Of a DNA stretch of 64,000 nt, positions 55,338 through 64,000 are shown piece by piece. The stretch's first letter is position 1, and each line of letters starts with the position of its first letter. The stretch comes from Umezawaea endophytica (GTDB taxonomy: Bacteria > Actinomycetota > Actinomycetes > Mycobacteriales > Pseudonocardiaceae). Position numbers and translations under genes: made by a program. The stretch is taken from positions 1 to 64,000 of the forward strand of contig NZ_JANYMP010000024.1 in NCBI RefSeq assembly GCF_025061645.1. Direction: 5' to 3'. The notes below the pieces were generated by a model. It ran no database searches and was not told the DNA's origin. It saw only the letters and a program-made list of their open reading frames with translations.

Positions 55338-55838
55338 ATGGCCACCACCGCTTCCCCGGAGCCCGGTTCGGGGCGCGAAGACGAGCCACGCTGGCTGTCG
55401 CCCGCGGAGAAGGACGCCTGGACCGGACTGGTGTCGCTGATCCTCCTGCTGCCGGGAAAGCTGGAAGCCCCCCTGCACAGCGACTCCGGGTTGACGCTCT
55501 TCGAGTACCTGACGCTCAGCCACATCTCCGAGGCCCCCGGCCGGAGCCTCCGCATGAGCGAACTCGCCTACCTGGCGAACGGTTCGCTGTCCCGCCTGTC
55601 GAACGTGGTCAAGCGGTTCGAACAGCGCGGCTGGGCGCACCGCTCCCCTGACCCCGACGACGGCCGCTACACCCTGGCCGCCCTCACGGACAGCGGCTTC
55701 GAGGTGGTCGCCGCCGCGGCTCCGACCCACGTGCGCGCCGTCCGACACCTGGTCCTCGACCTCCTCACCACCGAGGACCAGGAAGCACTGGCGCGGATCG
55801 CCGCCAAGCTGCGGGTACGACCAGCGGACCTCGCCTGA
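55338..55838 (+). CDS. MarR family transcriptional regulator
   Basis: The 166-residue winged-helix protein has the MarR core at about 55-125 (LTLFEYLTLSHISEAPG, LAYLANGSLSRLSNVVKRFE recognition helix, DPDDGRYTLAALT wing). It is divergent from RidA and probably represses both genes through the two ACTTCA/TGAAGT sites. The ligand is unknown; the pairing suggests a small reactive metabolite or xenobiotic. Confidence 0.88.
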   Translation: MATTASPEPGSGREDEPRWLSPAEKDAWTGLVSLILLLPGKLEAPLHSDSGLTLFEYLTLSHISEAPGRSLRMSELAYLANGSLSRLSNVVKRFEQRGWAHRSPDPDDGRYTLAALTDSGFEVVAAAAPTHVRAVRHLVLDLLTTEDQEALARIAAKLRVRPADLA

Positions 55839-55876
55839 TCCTGGGGCGCCCGTTCCCCCGGCGGTAGCGTTGCCGC

Positions 55877-56797
55877 ATGGACGTCCTCGGCGAAGCGCTC
55901 GCGAACGTCCGGATCGGGCGCGCGGAGGCCTGCACGGTGCGGGAGGCCGGATCGTGGGGCTGGCGGTACCCGGCGTTCGCGGGCAGCGGGTTCCACTGGG
56001 TGATCAGCGGTGACGCCTGGCTGCTCACGCCCGACGAGCCACCTCGACGGCTGGCGCCGGGAGACGTCGTCTTCACACCTGCGGGCGGCGAGCACGGCCT
56101 GAGCCACGCTCCGGCCACGCTGTCCGCCCTGCCGCGGGCCGTCGCGAAGGACCACCTCCCCCAGCCCGCCCAGGCCGATGTCGAGTTCCTCTGCGGCGCG
56201 TACTGGCTCGACCACCACCCGGTGCCGTCCTACCTGCGTTCGCTCCCGGACGTCATCGCCGTCTCCCCCGACCACGATCGCCACCCCCACCTGCGGCCGC
56301 TGTTCGACCTGGTGCGAGCGAACCTCGTCGACACCGGTCCGGGCGCGGGCGTCACCCGGCCCGCGCTGCTCGACCTGGTGCTGACCCACCTGCTGAAGCA
56401 GTGGCTGGCGGACAACCGCGGCGAGGAGTCGCCGGAGACCACCGATCCGGCGATGGCCGAGGCGCTCCGCCGGATCCACGCGGCCCCGAGCCACCCGTGG
56501 ACCGTGGCGGAGCTCAGCGCGATCGTCGGGCTCTCCAGGACGGCCTTCGTCGCCCGGTTCACCACCGCGGTCGGCAGGCCGCCGAAGCGGTACCTGACCG
56601 GGTGGCGGCTGTCCTGCGCCGCACGTTTGCTGCGCGAGACCGACGCCCCGTTGGCCTCGATCGCCCGCCGAGTCGGCTACTCCACGGAGTTCGCGCTGAG
56701 CCACGCTTTCCGTCGGCAGTACGGCGTCCCTCCCGGCCGCTTCCGCGCACTGGGCAGGCCATCGTCGGACGACCTGCCCGTCAGCGCCGAGCGGTGA
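55877..56797 (+). CDS. AraC regulator with cupin sensor
   Basis: The 306-residue protein has an N-terminal cupin-like AraC-binding domain (about 10-170; LAPGDVVFTPAGGEHGLSH carries the cupin-type Gly and His residues). A C-terminal AraC double HTH follows (about 200-300; LSAIVGLSRTAFVARF and IARRVGYSTEFALSHAFRR). It resembles the many AraC regulators that control a nearby oxidoreductase or transporter. Its end overlaps the convergent methyltransferase by 17 nt. Confidence 0.85.
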   Translation: MDVLGEALANVRIGRAEACTVREAGSWGWRYPAFAGSGFHWVISGDAWLLTPDEPPRRLAPGDVVFTPAGGEHGLSHAPATLSALPRAVAKDHLPQPAQADVEFLCGAYWLDHHPVPSYLRSLPDVIAVSPDHDRHPHLRPLFDLVRANLVDTGPGAGVTRPALLDLVLTHLLKQWLADNRGEESPETTDPAMAEALRRIHAAPSHPWTVAELSAIVGLSRTAFVARFTTAVGRPPKRYLTGWRLSCAARLLRETDAPLASIARRVGYSTEFALSHAFRRQYGVPPGRFRALGRPSSDDLPVSAER

Positions 56798-57575
56798 CGA
56801 CGCGCGCGGTCGCCGTCAGGCGGTACCCGCCCGACCCGGTCCCGTGCTCCGCCATCGTCGACTCCATCACGTCACGCGCGGTGGCCCGCGTGGAGGCGTC
56901 CAGCGAGTCGAACAACGGCTTGAGCGCGCCGAACTCCGCGACGAACCGCCACCACGCCTCGAAGTCCGGGTACTCGGTGTCCCAGCGGAACCACGCGGCC
57001 TCGACGTCCTGGAAACCCGCGTCCGCGAGGTGCCCCTCGAACGCGCCGGGCCGCGCCGAGTCGCTGAAGAAGCTCTCCATGTCGGGAACCGCACCCGCCG
57101 GAAGTACGCGGCGCAGCACGGAGAGCCCGATCCGGGTGTACGGACTGCCTGCCAGATCGCTCCAGGTGGCGATGCTCAACGGCCCGCCGGGCCGCAGGAC
57201 CCTGGCGGCTTCTCGCGCCACCACGTCGAACGGAGCCGTTCCCGGTAGGAACATCCCCATCCGGGAGATCACCGCGTCGACGCCGCCATCGGCGAGGTCG
57301 AGCCCGGCCATCGACATCGTCCGGAACTCGACGGACAGGTCCCGCTCGACCGCGGCGGCCCTCCCGGCGTCCAGCACCGTGGAATCGACGTCGATCGCGG
57401 TGATCCGCAGATCCGGACGGCGACGGGCCAACTCAAGGCTCAGCTCGCCGGTGCCGCAGGCCAACTGCATGACGTGGGAGCCGCTCGGCAGCCCTTCCAC
57501 GGGGGCGAGCAACCGATCGACCAGTCCGGCCAGCAGCCTCATGACGTTGGTAGGTGTGACGTGTTGTGCGGGCAC
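56781..57575 (-). CDS. Class I SAM-dependent methyltransferase
   Basis: About 264 residues. The motif I region is VMQLACGTGELSLELA, then ITAIDVDSTVLDAG, and GGVDAVISRMGMFL as post-I motifs, typical of UbiE/COQ5-like methyltransferases. The GTG at 57575 is preferred because AGGAGG stands nine bases upstream; an ATG at 57623 would add 16 residues without such a site. The substrate is unknown. It overlaps the convergent AraC gene by 17 nt. Confidence 0.8.
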   Translation of the reverse strand: MPAQHVTPTNVMRLLAGLVDRLLAPVEGLPSGSHVMQLACGTGELSLELARRRPDLRITAIDVDSTVLDAGRAAAVERDLSVEFRTMSMAGLDLADGGVDAVISRMGMFLPGTAPFDVVAREAARVLRPGGPLSIATWSDLAGSPYTRIGLSVLRRVLPAGAVPDMESFFSDSARPGAFEGHLADAGFQDVEAAWFRWDTEYPDFEAWWRFVAEFGALKPLFDSLDASTRATARDVMESTMAEHGTGSGGYRLTATARVVTARR

Positions 57576-57682
57576 CGCGGTTGTCCTCCTGAATACGCGC
57601 CGGTCGAGTTCCGACGCGTCCATGCAACCGCTGGGCAGCCGCGGAGACCATGCTCCGGTGACCGGCGGCCATACGACCGCGG

Positions 57683-58798
57683 TCAGAGGCCGCACCAGTC
57701 GCGGCAGAGGCGTTCCAGGACCGCCACCGACTCCTCCAGGCGGGCGATCGAGCACCACTCGTCGGTGGCGTGCGCCTGGGACGGCTCGCCGGGCCCGCAG
57801 ATCAGCGTGGGGACGCCGCCGAAGGCGGGCGTGAGCACGGAGGCGTCGGTGAAGAACGTCATCGTGAGCGGTTCCCGTGCCAAGGCGCCGGTAATTTCGC
57901 CGACCGCTTCCGTCGTGGCGGCCGCCCACTCCTGGTGCGGGTCCGTCCACACAGGAGGGAGGTCGACGAGCGGAGCCAGGGTCACCGCCGGTCCGGCGCA
58001 CGTCTCGAGATCTGCCAGGACGGTGGTGTGGTCCTGGCCCGCGACGGTGCGGACGTCCACGGTGGCCTCGGCGAGGTCGGGGACCGAGTTGGTGTTGAGG
58101 CCGGCGTGGAACGTGGCGACGTTCAGCGTCGGCGCGCCCATGACCGGGTGCGGGCGGTCCGGGAACCGGTAGTCGGTGAGCCGCGTGGTGGCGGCGGCGA
58201 GCTTCGTGATCGCGTTGTCGCCCAGGTGCGGCATCGACCCGTGCGCGGTGACGCCGGTGGCGCGCGCGGTCAGCCACAGCGCGCCCTTGTGGCCGTGGGC
58301 GACGGCGTTCGCGGTCGGCTCGGTGATCACGAGCGGTCCGCTGGGCCTGCCGGTCAACCGGGCGGCCGCGCCGACCGCACCGGCCGAGCCGGTCTCCTCC
58401 GCGGCCGTCAGCACGAGGCGCAGGCCCGACCGGCGCGGTCGACCGGTGGCGGCGGCGATGGCGGCGAGCACGATGGCCGCCACCCCGCCCTTCATGTCGC
58501 TCGTGCCGCGCCCGTACAGCCGGTCGCCGTCGGGTTCGGCGCGCAACGGGTCGAACGACCACCGGGCCGCGCCCAGCGGCACGGTGTCGAGGTGCCCGGA
58601 CAGGCACAGCGGCGGCACGTCCAGGTCGGTGCGCCACTCGGCGATGAGGGTCGACCGACCCGAGTCGAGGCGCACGACGTCGAGCGCGAACCCGGCGTCC
58701 TCCAGTTTCGGGGCGAGCAGGGCGATGGCGTCGTCCTCCGCCCGTCCGGCGGTGTCGAGTGCGACGAGTTCCCGCGTCAGGCCAAGGACTTCGGTCAT
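57683..58798 (-). CDS. M20-family metallopeptidase (ArgE/DapE type)
   Basis: The 371-residue protein has SGHLDTVPLG (metal His-Asp), GRGTSDMKGG (bridging Asp), TAAEETGSAG (catalytic Glu pair) and CGPGEPSQAHATDEW near the end (metal His). It hydrolyses an N-acyl amino acid or a dipeptide-like substrate with two zinc ions. The ATG at 58798 is chosen over 58807 because GGAGG lies nine bases upstream. It could also act as an acyl-amino-acid amidohydrolase on NRPS-derived molecules; no link is shown. Confidence 0.85.
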   Translation of the reverse strand: MTEVLGLTRELVALDTAGRAEDDAIALLAPKLEDAGFALDVVRLDSGRSTLIAEWRTDLDVPPLCLSGHLDTVPLGAARWSFDPLRAEPDGDRLYGRGTSDMKGGVAAIVLAAIAAATGRPRRSGLRLVLTAAEETGSAGAVGAAARLTGRPSGPLVITEPTANAVAHGHKGALWLTARATGVTAHGSMPHLGDNAITKLAAATTRLTDYRFPDRPHPVMGAPTLNVATFHAGLNTNSVPDLAEATVDVRTVAGQDHTTVLADLETCAGPAVTLAPLVDLPPVWTDPHQEWAAATTEAVGEITGALAREPLTMTFFTDASVLTPAFGGVPTLICGPGEPSQAHATDEWCSIARLEESVAVLERLCRDWCGL

Positions 58799-58869
58799 GG
58801 TCCTCATCCTCCGGCATCGGCCCGCGAAGAACCAGTGGCGCGCCCGACATCCGGTGATACATTCCAGCC

Positions 58870-59829
58870 ATGCACCGGGTGGTGGTCCTCGTCCTGGAAG
58901 GCGTAGTGCTGCTCGACTTCGGCGCGGCGGCCCAGTTCTTCGGCCACCGCCACCGCGATCCCGAGCCCCAGCACTACGAGTTCCGCGTGTGCTCCCCGAC
59001 CGGCCTGCCGGTCACGTCCGGCTGTGGGGTCCCGATCGGCGCGCACGGCGGGCTGGAACTGCTCGACGAGGCCGACACCGTGATCGTCCCCGGCTACGAG
59101 CTGATCGCCGACCCCCTGCCCGACGGCACCGCGGCCGCGCTCACCAGGGTCGCCGCCAAGGGTGCCCGCATGGTGTCGATCTGCACCGGCGCGTTCGCCC
59201 TCGGGCACAGCGGGCTGCTCGACGGCCACAAGGCGACGACGCACTGGGCCGTCACCGACCAGTTGCAGCGCCTCTTCCCCGCCGTCGGAGTGGTGGACAA
59301 CGTGCTGTACGTGGCCGACGGTCAGGTGCTGACCTCCGGCGGGGTCGCCGCGGGCATCGACCTGTGCCTGCACATCGTGCGCGAGGACTTCGGCGCCGAC
59401 GTGGCGACGAAGGTGGCCCGGCGGACGCTGGTGGCGCCGCACCGCTCCGGCGACCAGGCCCAGTTCGTCGAGCACGCCACGCCCACGGCGACCACCGTGG
59501 ACATGGCGGCACTGCTGAACTGGCTGGACGAGCGACTGGACCAACCGCTCAGCGTGGCCGACATGGCCGAGCACATCGGGTACAGCACCCGCTCGTTCGG
59601 CCGCCACTTCCAGGCGCAGGTCGGGACGTCGCCGTGGAAGTGGGTCGCGAAGCGGCGGGTCGTCCGGGCGCAGCAACTGCTGGAGACCACGGACCTCACG
59701 GTCGAGCAGATCGCCCAGCGGTGCGGCTTCGAGTCCACTGTGGCCTTTCGCCGCCGGTTCCGCGAACTGCTGCACCTGGCTCCCACGGACTACCGCCGCG
59801 CGTTCCGCGGCACGGCCGCGCGGCGGTAG
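58870..59829 (+). CDS. GlxA-type AraC regulator with DJ-1 domain
   Basis: The 319-residue protein has an N-terminal DJ-1/PfpI-like domain (about 1-190) with SICTGAFALGHSGLLDG, which contains the nucleophile-elbow cysteine. A C-terminal AraC HTH follows (about 215-310; VADMAEHIGYSTRSFGRHFQ and IAQRCGFESTVAFRRRF). It resembles GlxA/FtrA regulators. The next gene is a convergent DJ-1/PfpI enzyme, and the two may respond to the same compound. Confidence 0.88.
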   Translation: MHRVVVLVLEGVVLLDFGAAAQFFGHRHRDPEPQHYEFRVCSPTGLPVTSGCGVPIGAHGGLELLDEADTVIVPGYELIADPLPDGTAAALTRVAAKGARMVSICTGAFALGHSGLLDGHKATTHWAVTDQLQRLFPAVGVVDNVLYVADGQVLTSGGVAAGIDLCLHIVREDFGADVATKVARRTLVAPHRSGDQAQFVEHATPTATTVDMAALLNWLDERLDQPLSVADMAEHIGYSTRSFGRHFQAQVGTSPWKWVAKRRVVRAQQLLETTDLTVEQIAQRCGFESTVAFRRRFRELLHLAPTDYRRAFRGTAARR

Positions 59830-59838
59830 CACCGGACC

Positions 59839-60552
59839 TCAGCCCACGGGGACCTCGACGCCGAGGCGTTGGGCGACCCGGCGCGCGGTCCGCTCCCGTC
59901 GTGCGGTGATGTCCTCGACGGTGCGGCGGGCGCGGTCCAGCACCGCCGGGGGCGCGGTGCGCGGGGTGCCGCTGTCGAACGGCGGCTCGGGCGCGTACTG
60001 CATGGCGAGCTGGATCCCCTGTGCCACCTCGACTCCGCGCAGCTCGGCGGCCAGCCGGAGCGCGCCGTCGATGCCCGCGGTCACTCCCCCGGCGAACACC
60101 CAGCTCCCGTCGACCACGACCCGCTCGTCGACCGGGATCGCGCCGAAGTAGGGCAGCAGGTGGAAGGCGGACCAGTGGGTCGTGGCACGCCGCCCCTTGA
60201 GCAGGCCCGCGGCGCCGCAGAGCAGGGCGCCGGTGCAGACGGAGAACACGGCGACCGCGCCGCCCGCCTGCGCGCGGATCCAGTCGAGCACCTCCTCGTC
60301 CTCCATCAGGGCTTCCTGCCCGAACCCACCTGGCACGTGGAGCACGTCGAGCGCGGGCGCGTCGGCCAGGACGGCGTCGGCCGTCAGTCGGAGCCCGTGG
60401 ATGTCGCGCACGGGTTCCGTCGTCTTCGCGTAGACCTGGTAGGTGGAGTCGGGGATCTGGGACAGGACCTCGAACGGGCCGGTGAGGTCGATCTGGTCCA
60501 GGCCTTCGAACAGCAGCGACCCGATCCGGAGGTGGGTGTCGTGCGGGATCAT
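59839..60552 (-). CDS. DJ-1/PfpI family protein
   Basis: The 237-residue protein has VFSVCTGALLCGAAGLLKG with the elbow cysteine, and GRRATTHWSAFHLL after it. The form is close to InhA-type isonitrile hydratases and GlxA sensor domains. It may be an enzyme acting on a small electrophile or nitrile-type compound. It lies six bp after the YbhB gene on the same strand, so it can be co-transcribed with the acetate-symporter operon. Confidence 0.8.
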   Translation of the reverse strand: MIPHDTHLRIGSLLFEGLDQIDLTGPFEVLSQIPDSTYQVYAKTTEPVRDIHGLRLTADAVLADAPALDVLHVPGGFGQEALMEDEEVLDWIRAQAGGAVAVFSVCTGALLCGAAGLLKGRRATTHWSAFHLLPYFGAIPVDERVVVDGSWVFAGGVTAGIDGALRLAAELRGVEVAQGIQLAMQYAPEPPFDSGTPRTAPPAVLDRARRTVEDITARRERTARRVAQRLGVEVPVG

Positions 60553-60558
60553 GTGACC

Positions 60559-61092
60559 TCACTTCTCACTGGTGGTGGCGTGGACGGGCGTGACGACCGC
60601 CCTGGCCAGGGTGTGGAACGCGAGCGCGAAGCTGATCGCGGCGGGGCTCGTGGCGGCGTCGACCCCGAGCACGTCGACGTCGACGGCGTGCACGACGAAG
60701 TAGTAGCGGTGCTCGCCGTCACCCGGCGGTGGCGCGGCACCGCCGTACCCGATCGCGCCGAAGTCGTTGCGGGCGTGGAAAGCGCCGGGTGGGAGTGGCT
60801 CGTCCGCCGCGCCCGCGGGCAGTTCGGTGGTCGTGACCGGCAGGTCGACGAGCAGCCAGTGCCAGAAGCCGGACGGGGTCGGGGCGTCCGGGTCGAAGCA
60901 CGTCACGACGAAGCTCCGCGTGCCCTCCGGGAATCCGTGCCAACTCAGGTGCGGTGAGGTGTTGCCGCCGTCCAACGTGTGCGACGGGTCCATCGGCTCG
61001 CCGTGCGCGACGTCCTTCGAGGTGACCTCGAAGCCGCTCACGGCGGGCAGCAGTTCGTAAGGGTCGGGGGCTGGTGGGCGGTCGAGGGTCAT
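60559..61092 (-). CDS. YbhB/YbcL (PEBP) family protein
   Basis: The 177-residue PEBP-fold protein shows GGNTSPHLSWHG, CFDPDAPTPSGFWHWLLVDL (ligand-pocket DPDAP and HW) and RYYFVVHAVDV. Bacterial members are phosphatidylethanolamine-binding-like proteins of uncertain role. The ATG overlaps the preceding symporter stop (ATGA), so translation is coupled. Confidence 0.88.
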   Translation of the reverse strand: MTLDRPPAPDPYELLPAVSGFEVTSKDVAHGEPMDPSHTLDGGNTSPHLSWHGFPEGTRSFVVTCFDPDAPTPSGFWHWLLVDLPVTTTELPAGAADEPLPPGAFHARNDFGAIGYGGAAPPPGDGEHRYYFVVHAVDVDVLGVDAATSPAAISFALAFHTLARAVVTPVHATTSEK

Positions 61093-62681
61093 GCGGGTTC
61101 TCCTGTCGCTCTCTCCGCGCCCGCGCCGGTCAGGGCGCGGACCTCCATCTCGGCGTACTTGGCCTGGTCGGCGGGCTCGGTGGACAGCACCGTGCCGAGG
61201 TAGCCCAGCAGGAACGACAACGGGATCGACACCAGGCCGGGGTTCGACAGCGGGAACCACGCGAAGTCGGCGGCCGGGAGGATCGACGTCGTGGCCCCGG
61301 ACACCACCGGTGAGAACACGATGAGCACCACCGTGGTGCCCAGGCCGCCGTAGATGCTCCACAGCGCGCCCGTGGTGGTGAACCGCCGCCAGAACAACGA
61401 GAACAGGATCGTGGGCAGGTTCGCCGACGCGGCGACCGCGAACGCCAGCGCCACCAGGAACGCGACGTTCTGGCCGTTGGTCGCGATCCCGCCCGCGATC
61501 GAGACGAGGCCGATCAGCACGGCCGCCCAGCGGGCGACCTTCACCTGCGACGCCACGGCGGCGGGCGAGTTCTTCTTGACCACGTTGAGGTACACGTCGT
61601 GCGCGAAGGACGCCGACGCGGTGATGGTCAGCCCGGCGACGACCGCGAGGATCGTCGCGAACGCCACCGCCGCGATGAGCCCGAGCAGCACGGGTCCGCC
61701 GAGTTCCAGTGCCAGCAGCGGAACCGCGGAGTTGGCCTTGCCAGGAGCCGAGGTGATCCGGTCGGCACCGACCAGCGCCGCCGCGCCGTAACCCAGTACC
61801 GTGGTCATCAGCAGGAAACCGCCGATGAGGCCGATGGCCCACAGCACCGAGCGGCGGGCCTCCCTGGCGCTGGGGACGGTGTAGAACCGCATCAGCACGT
61901 GCGGCAGGCCCGCGGTGCCGAGCACCAGGGTCAGGCCGAGCGACAGGAAGTCCACTCTGGACAGCGCGGTCGCGCCGTACTGCTTGCCGGGCGCGAGCAT
62001 GGCGTCGCCGCCGCGGTCGGCCACCCGGCCGAGCAGCGCCGAGAAGTCGAAGCCGTAGCGCGCCAGCACCCACCCGCTCATGACGAGTGCGCCCGCGATC
62101 AGCATGACGGCCTTGATGATCTGCACCCAGGTCGTGCCCTTCATCCCGCCGACCAGGACGTAGACGATCATCAGGACGCCGACGACCGACACCACGACGG
62201 CCTGTCCGACCTGGCCGGTCACCCCGAGCAGCAGCGCGACGAGTCCACCGGCGCCGTTCATCTGCGCGAGGAGGTAGAAGAAGGTGACCGCCAGGGTGGA
62301 GATCGCCGCCGCGGTGCGCACCGGTCCCTGCTTCATCCGGAAGCTGAGCACGTCGGCCATGGTGAAGCGGCCGGTGTTGCGCAGCAGTTCCGCGACGAGC
62401 AGGAGCGCGACCAGCCACGCGACCAGGAAGCCGATCGAGTAGAGGAAACCGTCGTACCCGTACACCGCGATGGCGCCGGTGATGCCGAGGAACGCCGCGG
62501 CCGACAGGTAGTCCCCGGCGATGGCGACCCCGTTCTGTCTGCCGGTGAACGCCCGGCCCGCGGTGAAGAAGTCGGTCGCGGTCTTCGGGCCCCGGCTCAC
62601 CCGGAACACGACCACCAGCGTGATCACGACGAACACCGCGAAGATGCCGATGTTCAGCGCGGGGCTGCTCCCGGCGTTCAC
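61089..62681 (-). CDS. actP: Sodium/acetate symporter, ActP type
   Basis: The 530-residue sodium:solute symporter has about thirteen hydrophobic segments and the ActP-like motifs TATDFFTAGRAFTGRQNG, AGDYLSAAAFLGITG, GTAGLPHVLMRFYTV and FAHDVYLNVV. It imports acetate or similar short carboxylates with Na+ or H+. The GTG at 62681 overlaps the DUF485 stop (GTGA); the longer open frame upstream is not used. Confidence 0.9.
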   Translation of the reverse strand: MNAGSSPALNIGIFAVFVVITLVVVFRVSRGPKTATDFFTAGRAFTGRQNGVAIAGDYLSAAAFLGITGAIAVYGYDGFLYSIGFLVAWLVALLLVAELLRNTGRFTMADVLSFRMKQGPVRTAAAISTLAVTFFYLLAQMNGAGGLVALLLGVTGQVGQAVVVSVVGVLMIVYVLVGGMKGTTWVQIIKAVMLIAGALVMSGWVLARYGFDFSALLGRVADRGGDAMLAPGKQYGATALSRVDFLSLGLTLVLGTAGLPHVLMRFYTVPSAREARRSVLWAIGLIGGFLLMTTVLGYGAAALVGADRITSAPGKANSAVPLLALELGGPVLLGLIAAVAFATILAVVAGLTITASASFAHDVYLNVVKKNSPAAVASQVKVARWAAVLIGLVSIAGGIATNGQNVAFLVALAFAVAASANLPTILFSLFWRRFTTTGALWSIYGGLGTTVVLIVFSPVVSGATTSILPAADFAWFPLSNPGLVSIPLSFLLGYLGTVLSTEPADQAKYAEMEVRALTGAGAERATGEPA

Positions 62682-63013
62682 GCCCGGTCCCCCTCGATCC
62701 GGGAGCGGATCTGCTCGGCGAGCGGATCGAGGGTGTTGTTGGCGTAACGGGAGTACAGGGCCGCGATGGCGAACGTGGAAGCGAACTGGAGCAGGCCGAG
62801 CGCCAGGCCGGTGGTCACGTTGCCGAAGAGCTTCGTGGCCATGAACCCGTGCGCGAAGTCGGCCAGCAGGACGTAGAGCAGGTACCAGGCGAGGAAGAGC
62901 CCCGCCACCGGAAAGGCGAACCGCCGCTGGGCTCGGCGGAGCGCGACGAAGTCGGGTCGCGTGTGGACCGCACTCCAGTCGGCGGTGCTGGTCGTGGTGG
63001 TCGCGTCGTCCAT
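62678..63013 (-). CDS. DUF485 membrane protein
   Basis: The 111-residue protein has two hydrophobic segments (about 33-53 and 65-90), the first with RFAFPVAGLFLAWYLLYVLL. DUF485 proteins nearly always precede an ActP-type symporter and are thought to be accessory to it. The ATG has GGAGGG upstream, and it is first of the DUF485-ActP-YbhB operon. Confidence 0.9.
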   Translation of the reverse strand: MDDATTTTSTADWSAVHTRPDFVALRRAQRRFAFPVAGLFLAWYLLYVLLADFAHGFMATKLFGNVTTGLALGLLQFASTFAIAALYSRYANNTLDPLAEQIRSRIEGDRA

Positions 63014-63272
63014 GTGACCCTCCCAAAAGGGCGTGGTGCGTTGGAGTCACTGTGGTCGTGCCCGCCGTCGAACAGCAGTGGCCGAAGCGTCACATGGTGA
63101 TACTTTCCGGCCAGACCGCATTCCGTGACAGAACGTCGACCTCTCATCGCGGAGGGTGAGTGGTACAGCGTGCGCTACCAACGATCGTCGTGGTGCCGGG
63201 ATGGTTCGTCGGCCCGCCGTTTGACAGCGTCCTCTTGGTACGGATCGGACCTGAAGAACAAGGGGTTGAAGG

Positions 63273-64000
63273 ATGATCGCAACGGGCAGGGGTCGTCGAG
63301 GCGCGGCGGTGTTGTTGGCGTTCGGGGTCTCCGCGGCGGCGTCGGGGTGTGGCGTCGGAGGGCCGTCGGCCCTGGTCGAGACCAAGAGCCAGGTGCGCGC
63401 GGCCGAGGAGGTCGACGAGTTCAACGGTGGAACGTCGGCGAACAGCCGTCCGATCGCGGACGCGGTGAAGCGGGCGGTGAAGGCGGGGATTCCCGCGGCT
63501 CTCGTCCGGGTCGAGAACGGCACGGGTCCGGTGGTCTCGCTGGCCAAGCAGGCGGACTGGACGAGGCCCGCCCACCGGCTCAGGGCGGGAGACCAGGTCA
63601 GGGTCGGGTCGAACACGAAGACGATGGTCGCCGTGGTGGTCCTCCAGTTGGTGGCCGAAGGCCGGATCGGACTGGACGATCCCGTGGAGAAGTGGCTGCC
63701 GGGGATGGTTCCCGACGGCGGCAACATCACGGTGAGGATGCTCCTGAACCACACCAGCGGGTTGGCCAACAACACCGACGACGTGCAGGTCCTGCGTTCG
63801 GTGTTCGGGCTGGACGAGCGGTCGTGGACGGCGCGGGACCTGCTGGCGGCGGGGACCGGGCAGCCCCCGGTGGCCGCGCCGGGCGAGAAGTGGTTCTACA
63901 GCAACACCAACTACGTCGCGCTCGGCCTCGTGCTGGAACGCGCGACCGGACGTAACCTGTCGTCGCTGCTCAACGACCGGGTCATCGGACCGCTGGGGTT
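63273..64000 (+). CDS. Serine beta-lactamase-like hydrolase, truncated by window
   Basis: The first 242 residues are seen; the gene runs past the right edge. The signal peptide ends in ASGC (lipobox-like, Cys26). The class C beta-lactamase/D-Ala-D-Ala carboxypeptidase motifs are SNTK (Ser113, Lys116) and YSN (209-211). ATG with GAAGG upstream. It is probably an exported or lipid-anchored esterase or peptidase; a role in penicillin resistance cannot be assumed. Confidence 0.82.
   Translation, partial: MIATGRGRRGAAVLLAFGVSAAASGCGVGGPSALVETKSQVRAAEEVDEFNGGTSANSRPIADAVKRAVKAGIPAALVRVENGTGPVVSLAKQADWTRPAHRLRAGDQVRVGSNTKTMVAVVVLQLVAEGRIGLDDPVEKWLPGMVPDGGNITVRMLLNHTSGLANNTDDVQVLRSVFGLDERSWTARDLLAAGTGQPPVAAPGEKWFYSNTNYVALGLVLERATGRNLSSLLNDRVIGPLG

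Noticed and set aside
61089-63050. 653-codon frame extending the acetate symporter
   Set aside because: The extension reads the DUF485 gene in another frame. The GTG at 62681 overlaps the DUF485 stop as expected for the operon.

Overview
The window is high-GC actinomycete chromosome. Support comes from the codon bias, the many GTG starts, 4-nt GTGA/ATGA gene overlaps, and typical actinobacterial families (DUF3558, DUF1707, DUF2510, SCO6745-like, GbsR/MarR-like). A Pseudonocardiales genus such as Saccharothrix, Lentzea or Actinosynnema would fit, but that is an impression, not a measurement. No rRNA, tRNA, CRISPR array or insertion sequence was recognised.

Layout. (1) 0-7.4 kb: an exported DUF3558-like protein, an FHA protein, a TetR/hydrolase pair, a GbsR-like regulator divergent from a cytochrome P450, a membrane protein, and DUF2750/DUF2695 material. 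(2) 7.4-13.4 kb: a probable metallophore locus. A FecBCD-type ABC transporter, a DUF364 chelation-domain protein and a PLP enzyme form one operon. A divergent MFS exporter shares a Fur/Zur-like palindrome with it. (3) 13.5-20.1 kb: a tightly overlapping five-gene NRPS-like operon (two adenylation-carrier proteins, a free condensation domain, a luciferase-like monooxygenase and a P450). (4) 20.2-26.3 kb: mixed genes, including an SDR/F420-reductase pair with a TetR regulator, and a coiled-coil GIY-YIG protein next to a DUF2510 protein. (5) 26.3-51.7 kb: the main item. (6) 51.8-64 kb: a large membrane protein with a ligand-binding-like domain, a RidA/MarR pair with clear operators, several regulators and hydrolases, an acetate-symporter operon, and a serine hydrolase cut by the right edge.

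The main item is a D-cycloserine-type gene set beside a nonribosomal peptide synthetase. On the minus strand, 34883 to 28632 reads dcsA, dcsB, dcsC, dcsD, dcsE, an SDR, and dcsG. By family this is the D-cycloserine route: arginine N-hydroxylation, release of hydroxyurea, serine O-acetylation, O-ureidoserine synthesis, racemisation and ATP-dependent ring closure. Directly upstream on the same strand lie an NRPS with C-A-T-C-T-E order (A domain reads as serine), an NRPS with C-T-C-T-C order and no A domain, a free A domain, and an MFS exporter. An amidase and an alanine-aminotransferase-like enzyme diverge from the NRPS. A MocR-type PLP regulator with an EamA transporter closes the other end.

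My inference is that this locus makes a peptide carrying D-cycloserine or O-ureido-D-serine, possibly released by the terminal condensation domain and processed by the amidase. No thioesterase, intact MbtH protein or D-Ala-D-Ala ligase was seen. An 18-codon mini-ORF between the two NRPS genes resembles the start of an MbtH protein.
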